The position numbers and the translations under genes were made by a program. Below the pieces are notes generated by a model. That model worked only from the letters and a program-made list of their open reading frames with translations. It ran no database searches and was not told the origin of the DNA. This document shows positions 6,819-13,242 of a stretch of DNA of 15,338 bases, piece after piece. Source of the stretch: Parcubacteria group bacterium CG08_land_8_20_14_0_20_43_9 (GTDB lineage: Bacteria > Patescibacteriota > Minisyncoccia > Minisyncoccales > PEYH01). Every line of letters begins with the position of its first letter. Within the stretch, counting starts at the first letter, position 1. The stretch is taken from positions 1,512 to 16,849 of the forward strand of contig PEYH01000008.1 in the NCBI GenBank assembly GCA_002774465.1, read 5' to 3'.

Positions 6819-7580
6819 TTACGAAACATCTATCTTTACGTACCGCCAGTGATTGTATTGGTCTTTAAAAAACTGAAAATTTTTGTATCCTTCTCTTTTA
6901 AGCAGAGCGCTGATTTTGGGCTTCTGGAAAGAGTCAAATTCAAGATAAATCTTTCCTTCTGGCTTCAGGTATTTCTTCGCCTGCTTAAGAAATTTTCTGA
7001 TATAAAGCAGGCCGTCTCTCCCGCCGAAAAGGGCGCTTTTCGGCTCATAATCCAAAACCGGCTTCTGCACTCTCCTTCTCCGCTTCTCGGCAATATACGG
7101 CGGGTTGGCGAATATGCAATCATACTTCTTTTTAATGTTTTGGAAAATATCCGTTTGGATGACCGCCGCCCTCTTCTCCGCTATTTTATTAGCCCGAAGG
7201 TTAAACTTGATTTGCTGAATAAAATCCTTGTTAATCTCCCCGAGGTCAACCGATGCTCCGGGAATGTGCTTCAAAACCGCAATCCCTATGGCTCCGCTGC
7301 CAGAGAATAAATCCAGGCATTCTGCCTTTCTCTTGTCTTTCCTGATTTCGGCAATGGCTTTCTCTGTCCAAAATTCTGTTTCCGGCCTCGGTATCAACGG
7401 CCTTTTCCCCAAATCAATTCTGCTTCCCAAAAAATATGTGAAACCAATAAGATAATCCAGCGGTTCTCCCTGCCTCAATTTCTCAATGTCTGCCTTGGCC
7501 TCTGCGGACAGATGTCCTTCATATTTCTCTTTCAAAAGCCAAGCAGCCTGCTTTTTATAAAGATTTTGAGCCCAGTTCAT
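6819..7580 (-). CDS. prmC: Peptide chain release factor N5-glutamine methyltransferase PrmC
   Basis: A 253-aa class I SAM-dependent methyltransferase. It has the N-terminal helical domain of PrmC/HemK (about 1-60), the hinge motif LIPRPETEF (62-70), the SAM-binding loop LDLFSGSGAIGIAV (89-102), the acidic end of beta-2 (GEINKDF) and the catalytic NPPY (159-162) in FANPPYIAEK. PrmC methylates the GGQ glutamine of RF1 and RF2 and so raises termination efficiency. Its start overlaps the end of rlmE by 26 bp, so the two are translationally coupled. The protein is slightly shorter than the common ~277 aa, with nothing essential missing. The SAM loop DLFSGSG differs a little from the usual DLGTGSG. 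Confidence 0.94.
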   Translation of the reverse strand: MNWAQNLYKKQAAWLLKEKYEGHLSAEAKADIEKLRQGEPLDYLIGFTYFLGSRIDLGKRPLIPRPETEFWTEKAIAEIRKDKRKAECLDLFSGSGAIGIAVLKHIPGASVDLGEINKDFIQQIKFNLRANKIAEKRAAVIQTDIFQNIKKKYDCIFANPPYIAEKRRRRVQKPVLDYEPKSALFGGRDGLLYIRKFLKQAKKYLKPEGKIYLEFDSFQKPKISALLKREGYKNFQFFKDQYNHWRYVKIDVS

Positions 7581-8160
7581 TTTTGAAATTTCTAACTATT
7601 AGATAAAATTCCCGGCTGTGTTTTCTTACCGCCTTGGGGCGGAAAGGTTTAACAAAAGAAAAAATGTTTTTTGCCTCCTCCAAAAACTTTTCTACTCCTT
7701 CGCCCTCAAATAATTTGCAAACAAATTTCCCTCCCGGTTTTAGGGCTTTTTCGGCTATGCTCAAAGCGGTCTCAGCAAGCTCTAACGACCGGCCCACGTC
7801 AACAGAATGGATGCCGGAGGTTTCCGGCGCAACGTCGGAAACAATGACATCAAAATCCCTGCCAAAACTGCCGGCCAGTTCCCTGATATCCTGCTTTATA
7901 AATTCCATATTTCCTTTCAGGGGAATCTTCAGGTCGGCGATATCAACGCCCACAACCTTCCCTTTTCTGCCCGCCCTCTCGGCAAGATAAAGCATCCAGG
8001 AACCCGGGGCGCAGCCGATATCCAAAACAAAATCGCCAGGCTTAATGAGCCGGTATTTTTTATCTATCTCCTGCAGTTTATAAACCGAGCGGGCCGGATA
8101 ATTCTCCTTCTTGGCCTTCTTAAAATAAAAATCCTGCCTTGTATTTTTCTTCTTCTTCAT
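7555..8160 (-). CDS. rlmE: 23S rRNA (uridine-2552 2'-O) methyltransferase RlmE/FtsJ
   Basis: A 201-aa protein with the full RrmJ/FtsJ catalytic tetrad: Lys28 (ARSVYKLQEIDKKY), Asp109 (VIVSDVAPETSG), Lys149 (KFVCKLFEGEG) and Glu184 (HSREFYLIV). The SAM loop is VLDIGCAPGSW (45-55). The enzyme methylates the ribose of U2552 in the A-loop of 23S rRNA and acts on assembled 50S subunits. Its ATG overlaps the TGA of the Doc toxin gene (ATGA), and its 3' end overlaps prmC, so toxin, rRNA methyltransferase and release-factor methyltransferase are physically coupled. No other paralogue of this family lies in the window. Confidence 0.95.
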   Translation of the reverse strand: MKKKKNTRQDFYFKKAKKENYPARSVYKLQEIDKKYRLIKPGDFVLDIGCAPGSWMLYLAERAGRKGKVVGVDIADLKIPLKGNMEFIKQDIRELAGSFGRDFDVIVSDVAPETSGIHSVDVGRSLELAETALSIAEKALKPGGKFVCKLFEGEGVEKFLEEAKNIFSFVKPFRPKAVRKHSREFYLIVRNFKNELGSKSL

Positions 8161-8576
8161 TTTAGATTTTTGATATAAAACATAATAAATTTTTCAATGG
8201 CAGCCACTGTTTCCTTTTTAAATTTGGGGCTGCTTTCAGCGATCCAAAGGGCGAAATTATATAACTCTTTATTGTCCACTACCAACCATTTTTTATTTTT
8301 ATGCAGGAAAACGAATAAGGCAGTTATGGCGATTCTTTTGTTGCCATTCTGGAAAGGATGATTTTTTATCATCAAATAAAAAAGAATGGCCGCCTTGCCG
8401 ATAAGGCCGCCATAAAGCGGTTTCTTTCCGAATGTCTGGAAGGGCACGCTTAAGCAGCTTTCCGAGATATTGGGCGACCTGTTTTCAAATTCCGGAATCG
8501 GCTCATTATGTGTCATCAACTGGCGAGCCAGCCGGAAAGCGATATATTCAACTTCTTTAATGGACAATATTTTCAT
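8157..8576 (-). CDS. doc: Doc-family (death-on-curing, Fic fold) toxin
   Basis: A 139-aa protein with the core motif HPFQNGNKRIA (73-83), the Doc form of the Fic motif (HxFx(N/D)xNKR). P1 Doc with this motif phosphorylates EF-Tu rather than AMPylating targets, so translation arrest is the likely effect. The N-terminal IKEVEYIAFRLARQLM and the short length are typical of Doc. The catalytic His, Asn and Lys/Arg are all present, so it looks active. The start codon overlaps the stop of the HTH antitoxin gene (TAATG) and its stop overlaps the rlmE start (ATGA). It is therefore the middle cistron of a tightly coupled run, unusual for a toxin. Confidence 0.9.
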   Translation of the reverse strand: MKILSIKEVEYIAFRLARQLMTHNEPIPEFENRSPNISESCLSVPFQTFGKKPLYGGLIGKAAILFYLMIKNHPFQNGNKRIAITALFVFLHKNKKWLVVDNKELYNFALWIAESSPKFKKETVAAIEKFIMFYIKNLK

Positions 8577-8830
8577 TATGTTTCCCCTAACATTCTTAGG
8601 GTTTCTCCATATTCTTTAACTATTTTTCTGACCGCTCTATCAACTTCTGATTTTTGCTCTCCCGTGAGTTCTTTGCCCAAAATTCCATATAAGTCCTTTT
8701 TTTCAAGAACAAAATTGCGGCCTACTTTAACCGCCTTTATTGTCCCCCTTTTTATCTTTTTATAAACCGCTATCCTGCTTATGCCGAGCAATTTTGCCAG
8801 TTCAGTGGTCGAGATAAAATTTTTCTTCAT
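8576..8830 (-). CDS. HTH (excisionase/MerR-like) antitoxin of the Doc module
   Basis: An 84-aa protein. Residues 1-48 form a helix-turn-helix of the excisionase/HTH_17 type (STTELAKLLGISRIAVYKKI, then KAVKVGRNFVLEKKDLYGIL). The C-terminal helix (about 53-84, LTGEQKSEVDRAVRKIVKEY) is charged and would be the toxin-neutralising segment, as in Phd, although the DNA-binding part is not Phd/YefM-like. The order antitoxin-toxin with a TAATG junction fits a type II module. The upstream region has four GTTAAC sites, a likely autoregulatory operator. The antitoxin role is inferred from position and architecture; the HTH itself is clear. Confidence 0.85.
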   Translation of the reverse strand: MKKNFISTTELAKLLGISRIAVYKKIKRGTIKAVKVGRNFVLEKKDLYGILGKELTGEQKSEVDRAVRKIVKEYGETLRMLGET

Positions 8831-8839
8831 ATTTATTTT

Positions 8840-8892
8840 GTTAACCTATTATGACAGGTTAACCTATGTTAACCGAGATGTCAATGGTTAAC
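8840..8892 (-). promoter_or_regulatory. Operator/promoter of the antitoxin-toxin module: two tandem GTTAACC palindromes
   Basis: Two inverted repeats lie side by side: GTTAACC-N10-GGTTAAC (8840-8863) and GTTAACC-N11-GGTTAAC (8868-8892). That makes four GTTAAC cores in 53 bp, 10 bp from the antitoxin start. On the minus strand a consensus -35 TTGACA lies at 8884-8879, inside the distal palindrome; the -10 would be around TAACCT (17-nt spacing), overlapping another GTTAAC, and is a poor match. The distal repeat includes the TAA stop of the Nudix gene. Binding by the HTH antitoxin would shut the promoter. Confidence 0.75.
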
Positions 8893-9370
8893 AAAAATTA
8901 CTCCCGTGCCCAATGTATTTATTAATCGTTTCGCTGAAGCTCTCGGCTAACTCCATTTTCAGCCCTTCTTCCGGCTTGACCCAAATATAACCGTTGAGTT
9001 CGCTATTGTCCAAAACAACATTGTCTCCGTCTTTCATTTCGCATAAAAAAACAAAATAAATGAAATGCGCCGGCCGATAAAAATCCTTTGAATTAATAAG
9101 CTCCTGGAATAAAAGGATGCTCTTTGGCTCTATTTCAATGCCCACCTCTTCTTGGATTTCTCTTTTCGCCGCCGCTGCCATTGTTTCCCCCGGTTCGATA
9201 TGGCCTCCCGGCATCATCCACTTATTGGCCCATTTCGGCGATTTAACCAAAAGAATCTTTCCTTCTTTGTTTGTTATGACGGCAGACACGACCACCTCAA
9301 CCCCTTTTGGCAATTCTTTATCAGTATTTTTAATTTTGTCATTCATAAACATATTCTTTAATCCTATCAT
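8888..9370 (-). CDS. Nudix (MutT-like) hydrolase
   Basis: A 160-aa protein with a complete Nudix box, residues 56-78: GHIEPGETMAAAAKREIQEE then VGI, matching Gx5Ex7REUxEExGU. All metal-binding glutamates are present. The preceding WMMPGG is typical. Nudix enzymes cleave nucleoside diphosphates linked to other groups; the substrate is not readable from the sequence. I kept the ATG at 9370, which follows AGGG at 5-nt spacing; ATG at 9352 or 9346 would lose a short non-conserved head. Its stop codon lies within the operator of the downstream toxin-antitoxin genes. A gap of about 110 bp with a hairpin terminator separates it from the upstream gene. Confidence 0.9.
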   Translation of the reverse strand: MIGLKNMFMNDKIKNTDKELPKGVEVVVSAVITNKEGKILLVKSPKWANKWMMPGGHIEPGETMAAAAKREIQEEVGIEIEPKSILLFQELINSKDFYRPAHFIYFVFLCEMKDGDNVVLDNSELNGYIWVKPEEGLKMELAESFSETINKYIGHGSNFC

Positions 9371-9400
9371 AAAATCCCTGACTTGTCCCGCGCGAAAATA

Positions 9401-9414
9401 CCGACTTCCCCCGC
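9401..9414 (+). repeat. 14-bp direct repeat, copy 1 (CCGACTTCCCCCGC)
   Basis: Perfect copy of CCGACTTCCCCCGC; the other copy is at 10062-10075 in the same orientation. The two flank the single-gene cassette of the 133-aa membrane protein. Confidence 0.6.
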
Positions 9415-9439
9415 TCGGAATTTTGTTTTGCCTGATATT

Positions 9440-9476
9440 AAAAACCCCAAACGCCCGGTGAAACCAGCGTCTGGGG
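9440..9476 (-). terminator. Intrinsic terminator of the 133-aa membrane-protein gene
   Basis: On the minus strand CCCCAGACGC (9476-9467) pairs with GCGTTTGGGG (9454-9445) with one G-U pair. An inner TGG/CCG extension closes a small loop, and TTTTTAAT follows. It is a GC-rich stem with a U-tract 7 bp after the stop codon at 9483. Confidence 0.85.
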
Positions 9477-9482
9477 TACTTC

Positions 9483-9884
9483 TCAAGGCGTTATCCGCCT
9501 TGGAACCTTCCTCTTTAGCCATTGCCCCGCAAAGGCACAAGAGCAGATGGCCAGGAAGAATGTGCCAATGGCCTCGTATCGCGCCTCATATGCTAGCACG
9601 AATGTGGCCAGAAGTGAGATTACACTCACCCCACACGCCCAAAACGCAATCTGCTTGGGCCCGTTTGGCAACCTCGATGGGTTGTCAAGGTCCGTATAGT
9701 TCTTGACCAAGTCCTTAAACACCCTTAACCAGAGTCCACTCACGACCAATCCCGCGAGAGTAAAGACGAAGGTAAGCAGCTTCATTGCCAGCCCTCCGGG
9801 ATTGACCTTCATGGGATTCAAGCCCTTGAATGGATTTCTAATCTTGAGCCTTTTCCTGTTCCAACGCAACATCCTTTCGTACAC
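9483..9884 (-). CDS. Small integral membrane protein of unknown function
   Basis: A 133-aa protein starting with GTG at 9884, chosen because AAAGGGGG lies 7 nt upstream; the ATG at 9872 has its purine stretch too close. The N-terminus is strongly basic (MLRWNRKRLKIRNPFKGLNP). Three hydrophobic segments follow at about 33-53 (KLLTFVFTLAGLVVSGLWL), 77-98 (QIAFWACGVSVISLLATFVL) and 102-120 (IGTFFLAICSCAFAGQWL), and the tail is basic. I do not recognise a family. It has its own consensus promoter and its own terminator, and by eye its sequence is richer in G and C than its neighbours. This suggests an independently acquired unit. Confidence 0.7.
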   Translation of the reverse strand: MYERMLRWNRKRLKIRNPFKGLNPMKVNPGGLAMKLLTFVFTLAGLVVSGLWLRVFKDLVKNYTDLDNPSRLPNGPKQIAFWACGVSVISLLATFVLAYEARYEAIGTFFLAICSCAFAGQWLKRKVPRRITP

Positions 9885-9951
9885 GATGAGCCCCCTTTAT
9901 ATGCCTTGATGTTTTGTAAGGTTCTATCTCTATCACTCCTTAACTATATAT

Positions 9952-9981
9952 ATTATACCATAGCGAGTGGCAATGTGTCAA
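9952..9981 (-). promoter_or_regulatory. Consensus sigma-70 promoter of the 133-aa membrane-protein gene
   Basis: On the minus strand TTGACA (9981-9976) is separated by 18 bp from TATAAT (9957-9952). Both hexamers match the consensus in all six positions, the best promoter in the window. It gives a leader of about 60 nt before the GTG start, with an extra AAGGAG element in the leader that is not followed by a convincing ORF. Confidence 0.85.
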
Positions 9982-9993
9982 TGGCTGAACTCC

Positions 9994-10018
9994 AAAACCC
10001 TTATGAAACAAGGGTTTT
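9994..10018. terminator. Bidirectional-type terminator hairpin downstream of the PsbP-like gene
   Basis: AAAACCCTT (9994-10002) and AAGGGTTTT (10010-10018) form a perfect 9-bp stem with a 7-nt loop. The A/T ends of the arms supply a short U-tract on either strand. It lies about 70 bp past the stop (10090) of the minus-strand gene and just upstream of the consensus promoter at 9981. Confidence 0.65.
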
Positions 10019-10061
10019 TCTCTTGCCTGCTGTGGGCGCTCCAAGCGCCGAAGTCCAAAGT

Positions 10062-10075
10062 CCGACTTCCCCCGC
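10062..10075 (+). repeat. 14-bp direct repeat, copy 2 (CCGACTTCCCCCGC)
   Basis: Second perfect copy of the sequence at 9401-9414, same orientation, 661 bp apart. Possible boundary of an inserted cassette, or a recurrent intergenic element. Confidence 0.6.
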
Positions 10076-10089
10076 GCCTGAATACGCAT

Positions 10090-10710
10090 TTATTTTAGAA
10101 AACGAAAGTTCAGAAACATATAATCAAAATCTTCTTCTTCAAAATTTAAAGAAGCAGCTGTAATTTCATAAACGATGTTTTCTTTTAGAATAAAATAAGA
10201 TATTTCTGTATAGTCCACTTCTGGATGATAAAAAGCCAGCTTCCGCGCAGAATAGCCCTGAAATTCCAAACTTTCATTTGATTTTACCTTCAACCCCTCT
10301 AATCCAGCAGTAAAAACTTTTGTTTGCCAAAATCCAATCAAGCTAAGCTCGCCACTCCCAAGAATAGTAGGTCTTATTAAAAAATAGCTGATGGGCTCAC
10401 TTTCATTAAACCACCTTACTGCCACTACTTGGCCTTGGTCAAAAAAACTCCATTTTAGCACAGGCGCAGAAGTAAAAAGCTGCCATTCTGATGGATACTG
10501 GAAAGAATAACTAAAATCTGAGTTAGCATAATCTTTCCACCCGCTCCCTTCTTGCTCCGTAACATACTCCGCGCTCTCCTCTGCGGTCTGTTTATGGTTG
10601 TCTTGAAGTAAATCTTCGCTCTCTTTTTGCGTATTCTTTTCAGCCCAAATCCAAAACATTGCGCCAATAAAAATTAATATAATGATTATAAATATTCTTT
10701 TATTTTTCAT
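10090..10710 (-). CDS. Secreted or anchored PsbP-like protein
   Basis: I place the start at ATG 10710 (206 aa, MKNKRIFIIIILIFIGAMFW); an ATG at 10767 would translate the inverted repeat upstream and is rejected. Residues 4-22 form a signal/anchor helix, followed by an acidic, Gln-rich linker (about 25-55). The extracytoplasmic domain begins with WKDYANSDFSYSFQYPSEWQ, the common opening of PsbP/MOG1-like alpha-beta domains found in many small secreted proteins, and ends in FDYMFLNFRFLK, which closes such a fold. The role is unknown. It is followed by a hairpin terminator and preceded by an inverted repeat that would form a 17-bp hairpin in its leader. No Shine-Dalgarno sequence was found. Confidence 0.75.
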   Translation of the reverse strand: MKNKRIFIIIILIFIGAMFWIWAEKNTQKESEDLLQDNHKQTAEESAEYVTEQEGSGWKDYANSDFSYSFQYPSEWQLFTSAPVLKWSFFDQGQVVAVRWFNESEPISYFLIRPTILGSGELSLIGFWQTKVFTAGLEGLKVKSNESLEFQGYSARKLAFYHPEVDYTEISYFILKENIVYEITAASLNFEEEDFDYMFLNFRFLK

Positions 10711-10720
10711 GTTATTAAAT

Positions 10721-10768
10721 GGTGTCAAGTCTATTTTTAATGATTGAAAATAAAATAGATTTGACACC
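10721..10768. repeat. Inverted repeat (17-bp arms) in the leader of the PsbP-like gene
   Basis: GGTGTCAAGTCTATTTT (10721-10737) and AAAATAGATTTGACACC (10752-10768) are inverted copies with one mismatch and a 14-nt spacer. The right arm is the start of the 37-bp repeat also found at 14009-14045. It resembles the paired ends of a miniature or REP-like element; there is no transposase here. Confidence 0.65.
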
Positions 10769-10788
10769 TATTTTCTACACCTATTTTC
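10752..10788 (+). repeat. 37-bp dispersed direct repeat, copy 1
   Basis: Begins AAAATAGATTTGACACC and continues with two perfect tandem 13-mers ACACCTATTTTCT (10764-10789, first overlapping). It matches 14009-14045 at 35 of 37 positions. It lies between the GDH stop (10798) and the PsbP-like gene. Confidence 0.75.
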
Positions 10789-10797
10789 TATTTTCCA

Positions 10798-12057
10798 CTA
10801 ATCTTTCATCGCCTTAACCACTCGACCTATAGCTGAAAGATAAGCCGCTTGCTTGAACTTTATCTCCTCTTTTTGGGACAATTCCCAAACTTCGTCAAAG
10901 GCCTTTCCTAAAATTTCAGACAATTCATTCAATGTTCTCTCTTTTTGCCATTTTTCCTTTTGTTTTGATTGCAACCACTCAAAATAAGAAGCAGCGACTC
11001 CGCCGGCATTCGCCAAAATGTCCGGCACCGACAAAATCCCCCTTTTTTCCAAAATTTTCTCGGCTCCTGCTGTAATCGGACCATTCGCCATCTCTATGAT
11101 GTATTTAGCCCTTATTTTCGGGGCGTTTTCTTCGGTAATGACATTTTCAACCGCCGCAGGCACCAAAATGTCAACATCCATTTCTAAAAGTTGCTCATTA
11201 CTAATTTGCTTCCCAAAATTTGTGTCGCAAACCGAACCCACGCAATAACAGCCGGCGATTTCGCCTTTCTCTTCCCGGCACTCAAGGACTTTTTCCGGAT
11301 TTAACCCGGCTTCCGCGTAAATTCCTCCGACATCTTCGGAAAGAGCTATAATTTTAAAACCTTTTTGAAAAGCAAAGCGGGCAAAATTTGAACCCACATT
11401 TCCAAAGCCCTGAATAGCCAAAGTTGTTTCCTTTGGGTTAAGATTAAACTTCTCTTTTAATTTTTCAAGAATGACCGCTCCTCCATATCCCGTGGCTTCT
11501 TCTCTGCCTTCCAGCCCCCAAACTTCCAAGGGTTTTCCAGTAAAAGCCGCCGGAGAATCTTCGCCCTTGAGTTTGGAATATTCGTCAACCATCCAAGCCA
11601 TAATTTTTGGATTGGTATTGATGTCAGGCGCCGGAATATCCACCTCCGGTCCTATCCAGGGGAAAACGCCCCTGACATATCCCCGAGAAATCCTCTCTAA
11701 TTCTTTTTCGCTTAATTCCTTGGGTTCAACAATCACCCCTCCTTTCCCTCCCCCAAAAGGCAAATTCACCAAAGCGCATTTCCAAGTCATCATAATAGAG
11801 AGCGCCTTGACTTCGTCTTCGGAAACTTTCGGATGAAAGCGGATTCCTCCTTTATAGGGGCCCAAAACATTATTATGTTGAGCCCTGAATCCGTAAAAAA
11901 TTTTAATCTTTCCGTTGTCCATTTTGACCGGGATTTGAAATTTTATCAATCTTTGCGGTTCCTCCAACTGCCGAATAATTTCGGGTTCTAAATTTAAAAT
12001 ATCAGCAATTTCCTTAAATTGTTTTTGGGTCTCTGTGAAAAGGTTTTCTTGTCTCAT
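10798..12057 (-). CDS. gdhA: Glu/Leu/Phe/Val-type glutamate dehydrogenase
   Basis: A 419-aa protein of the hexameric GDH family, full length. The substrate-binding and catalytic motifs are GPYKGGIRFH (Lys69), MTWKCALVNLPFGGGKGGV (Lys93, Lys105) and PAPDINTNPKIMAWMVDEYS (Asp145). The coenzyme domain opens with TGKPLEVWGLEGREEATG and has the Rossmann loop AIQGFGNVGSNFARF (GFGNVG, 217-222). It ends with VPDILANAGGVAASYFEW. It interconverts glutamate with 2-oxoglutarate and ammonium using NAD(P); the acidic SED after beta-2 hints at NAD preference, uncertain. It is preceded by no clear Shine-Dalgarno sequence and lies between a hairpin (12088-12106) and a dispersed repeat. GDH is a link between amino-acid and carbon metabolism that reduced genomes may keep for amino-acid catabolism. 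Confidence 0.95.
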   Translation of the reverse strand: MRQENLFTETQKQFKEIADILNLEPEIIRQLEEPQRLIKFQIPVKMDNGKIKIFYGFRAQHNNVLGPYKGGIRFHPKVSEDEVKALSIMMTWKCALVNLPFGGGKGGVIVEPKELSEKELERISRGYVRGVFPWIGPEVDIPAPDINTNPKIMAWMVDEYSKLKGEDSPAAFTGKPLEVWGLEGREEATGYGGAVILEKLKEKFNLNPKETTLAIQGFGNVGSNFARFAFQKGFKIIALSEDVGGIYAEAGLNPEKVLECREEKGEIAGCYCVGSVCDTNFGKQISNEQLLEMDVDILVPAAVENVITEENAPKIRAKYIIEMANGPITAGAEKILEKRGILSVPDILANAGGVAASYFEWLQSKQKEKWQKERTLNELSEILGKAFDEVWELSQKEEIKFKQAAYLSAIGRVVKAMKD

Positions 12058-12087
12058 ATCATTAATAAATGTTTTTAATAATTTTTA

Positions 12088-12106
12088 ACCCCTCTCGGCC
12101 AGGGGT
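12088..12106. terminator. Hairpin between the Fic gene and the GDH gene
   Basis: ACCCCT (12088-12093) pairs with AGGGGT (12101-12106) around a 7-nt loop. On the minus strand the stem is followed by TAAAAATTATT, a poor U-tract; on the plus strand by ATTTT. It may be a weak terminator after the Fic gene, or a structure in the GDH leader. Confidence 0.4.
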
Positions 12107-12117
12107 ATTTTAACTAT

Positions 12118-13194
12118 TTACTTTACCGCGTAATTCGTGGCAGCAAATTCATACTGACCAATAAAAATTCTTTTAAGAGGCAAAAGAGAGTTGATTTCAT
12201 AAAATACCAACATTGCTTCGCGATATTCATTTTCGTCTACGCTCCGGTACGAAAGCGGGGCAAGGCCATGGGAAATCAGTAAGGCATTGGCCATTAGGCG
12301 CGCTGTTCGTTTATTGCCGTCTTCAAAGGGTTGGATATAGCTGATTCCGACAAGGGCGAGGAGTGCTTTGGCATAAGGCGTATTCTGTGTTGAGATAATC
12401 TTTGAAAGTTCTTTTACCGCTTCTTCAATTTGATATCCATTATCCAATGGTTGATATTTTGAACCCACCACTCCAACCGGTTTCTTGCGCAAACCCAAAT
12501 CAACGCTTAGGTCTTTAACTAAAACAGCATGAAGTTTTTCTAAATTTGCTCTTGTGAGGTTACAAAAAAACGACAAATTCTGGCGGATAAAAGTAAAGGC
12601 CTCTTTGTGGTTTAAAATCATTCGCGCTTCTTTCTTATCATGCCCTGCCGCTTCTTGATTTTTAAAAATTAATCTTTCGGTATCAAGAAGGGTGTATGTG
12701 TTCCCTTCAATTTTTGACGACTTCCAGGCAAGCTCAATAACCAATCGCTCCAGTTCTTTCTTTTGAACGACTGCGGATATGTTTTTTGTCCGCTTTTTAT
12801 ATTCTGCCGTTGCGGCGTTAAGAACCTTCGATTCGCTCTCCTCAAAAATATCCGCAGGCACAGCTTGGAATAATTCAACATTATATCGGCTCAATCCGAA
12901 TCTTTTGTCCGGCTCCACAATACAATACTCCTCCGCATCGATGGGGGTAAATAAACGACCCCTGGCGCTTACTTCGTAACTTATAGACGGCCCGGAGCCA
13001 GAAACGACAAGCAGGCCGGACGCCGCCATAGCCGACAGCGCCCGTTTGATGGTAATAAGGGAAATCTTATCGCCTTCCTCTATTATTTTTGCGTGAATAG
13101 CAGAGGATGACAGCGCCCCATTTTTAAGGATTATCAAAAGTATTTTTAATTGTCTTTGGCTTATTTCCATATTATTCGTATCAATTATGCACAT
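12118..13194 (-). CDS. Fic family protein with N-terminal winged helix; catalytic His replaced by Gln
   Basis: 358 aa if the ATG at 13194 is used; ATG 13170 (MEISQRQLK) is equally likely because the upstream part overlaps an operator. A winged helix occupies about 10-78 (QLKILLIILKNGALSSSAI, TIKRALSAMAASGLLVV). An inhibitory-helix motif of class II Fic proteins is at 159-165 (SSKIEGN). The Fic domain includes a flap (KKPVGVVGSKYQPL) and the core motif IQPFEDGNKRTARL (287-300). The usual HPFxxGNxR has Gln288 in place of the catalytic His (codon CAA), so AMP or other NMP transfer may be lost or altered. The winged helix and the adjacent palindrome suggest a transcriptional regulator that binds its own promoter. 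Confidence 0.9.
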   Translation of the reverse strand: MCIIDTNNMEISQRQLKILLIILKNGALSSSAIHAKIIEEGDKISLITIKRALSAMAASGLLVVSGSGPSISYEVSARGRLFTPIDAEEYCIVEPDKRFGLSRYNVELFQAVPADIFEESESKVLNAATAEYKKRTKNISAVVQKKELERLVIELAWKSSKIEGNTYTLLDTERLIFKNQEAAGHDKKEARMILNHKEAFTFIRQNLSFFCNLTRANLEKLHAVLVKDLSVDLGLRKKPVGVVGSKYQPLDNGYQIEEAVKELSKIISTQNTPYAKALLALVGISYIQPFEDGNKRTARLMANALLISHGLAPLSYRSVDENEYREAMLVFYEINSLLPLKRIFIGQYEFAATNYAVK

Positions 13195-13220
13195 TTATCG
13201 TATCATATTGATACGATAAA
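13172..13220. promoter_or_regulatory. Palindromic operator of the Fic/wHTH gene
   Basis: TTTATCGTATCA (13194-13205) and TGATACGATAAA (13209-13220) form a perfect 12-bp inverted repeat around TAT. A further half-site, TTATTCGTATCA (13172-13183), lies nearer the gene, next to the ATG at 13170. The position overlapping or preceding the start codon fits autoregulation by the winged helix of the encoded protein. Confidence 0.75.
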
Positions 13221-13242
13221 CACAACTGCTGATAAGTGTTCC

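Noticed and set aside
9906..10163. Plus-strand 85-codon open frame between the membrane-protein and PsbP-like genes
   Set aside because: It runs through the consensus minus-strand promoter and the terminator hairpin, ends inside the PsbP-like gene on the other strand, and its sequence (PAVGAPSAEVQSPTSPAPEY) is low-complexity without a ribosome site.
10721..10788. CRISPR-like array from the tandem ACACCTATTTTCT units
   Set aside because: The units are directly adjacent without spacers and only two in number; no cas genes are present.
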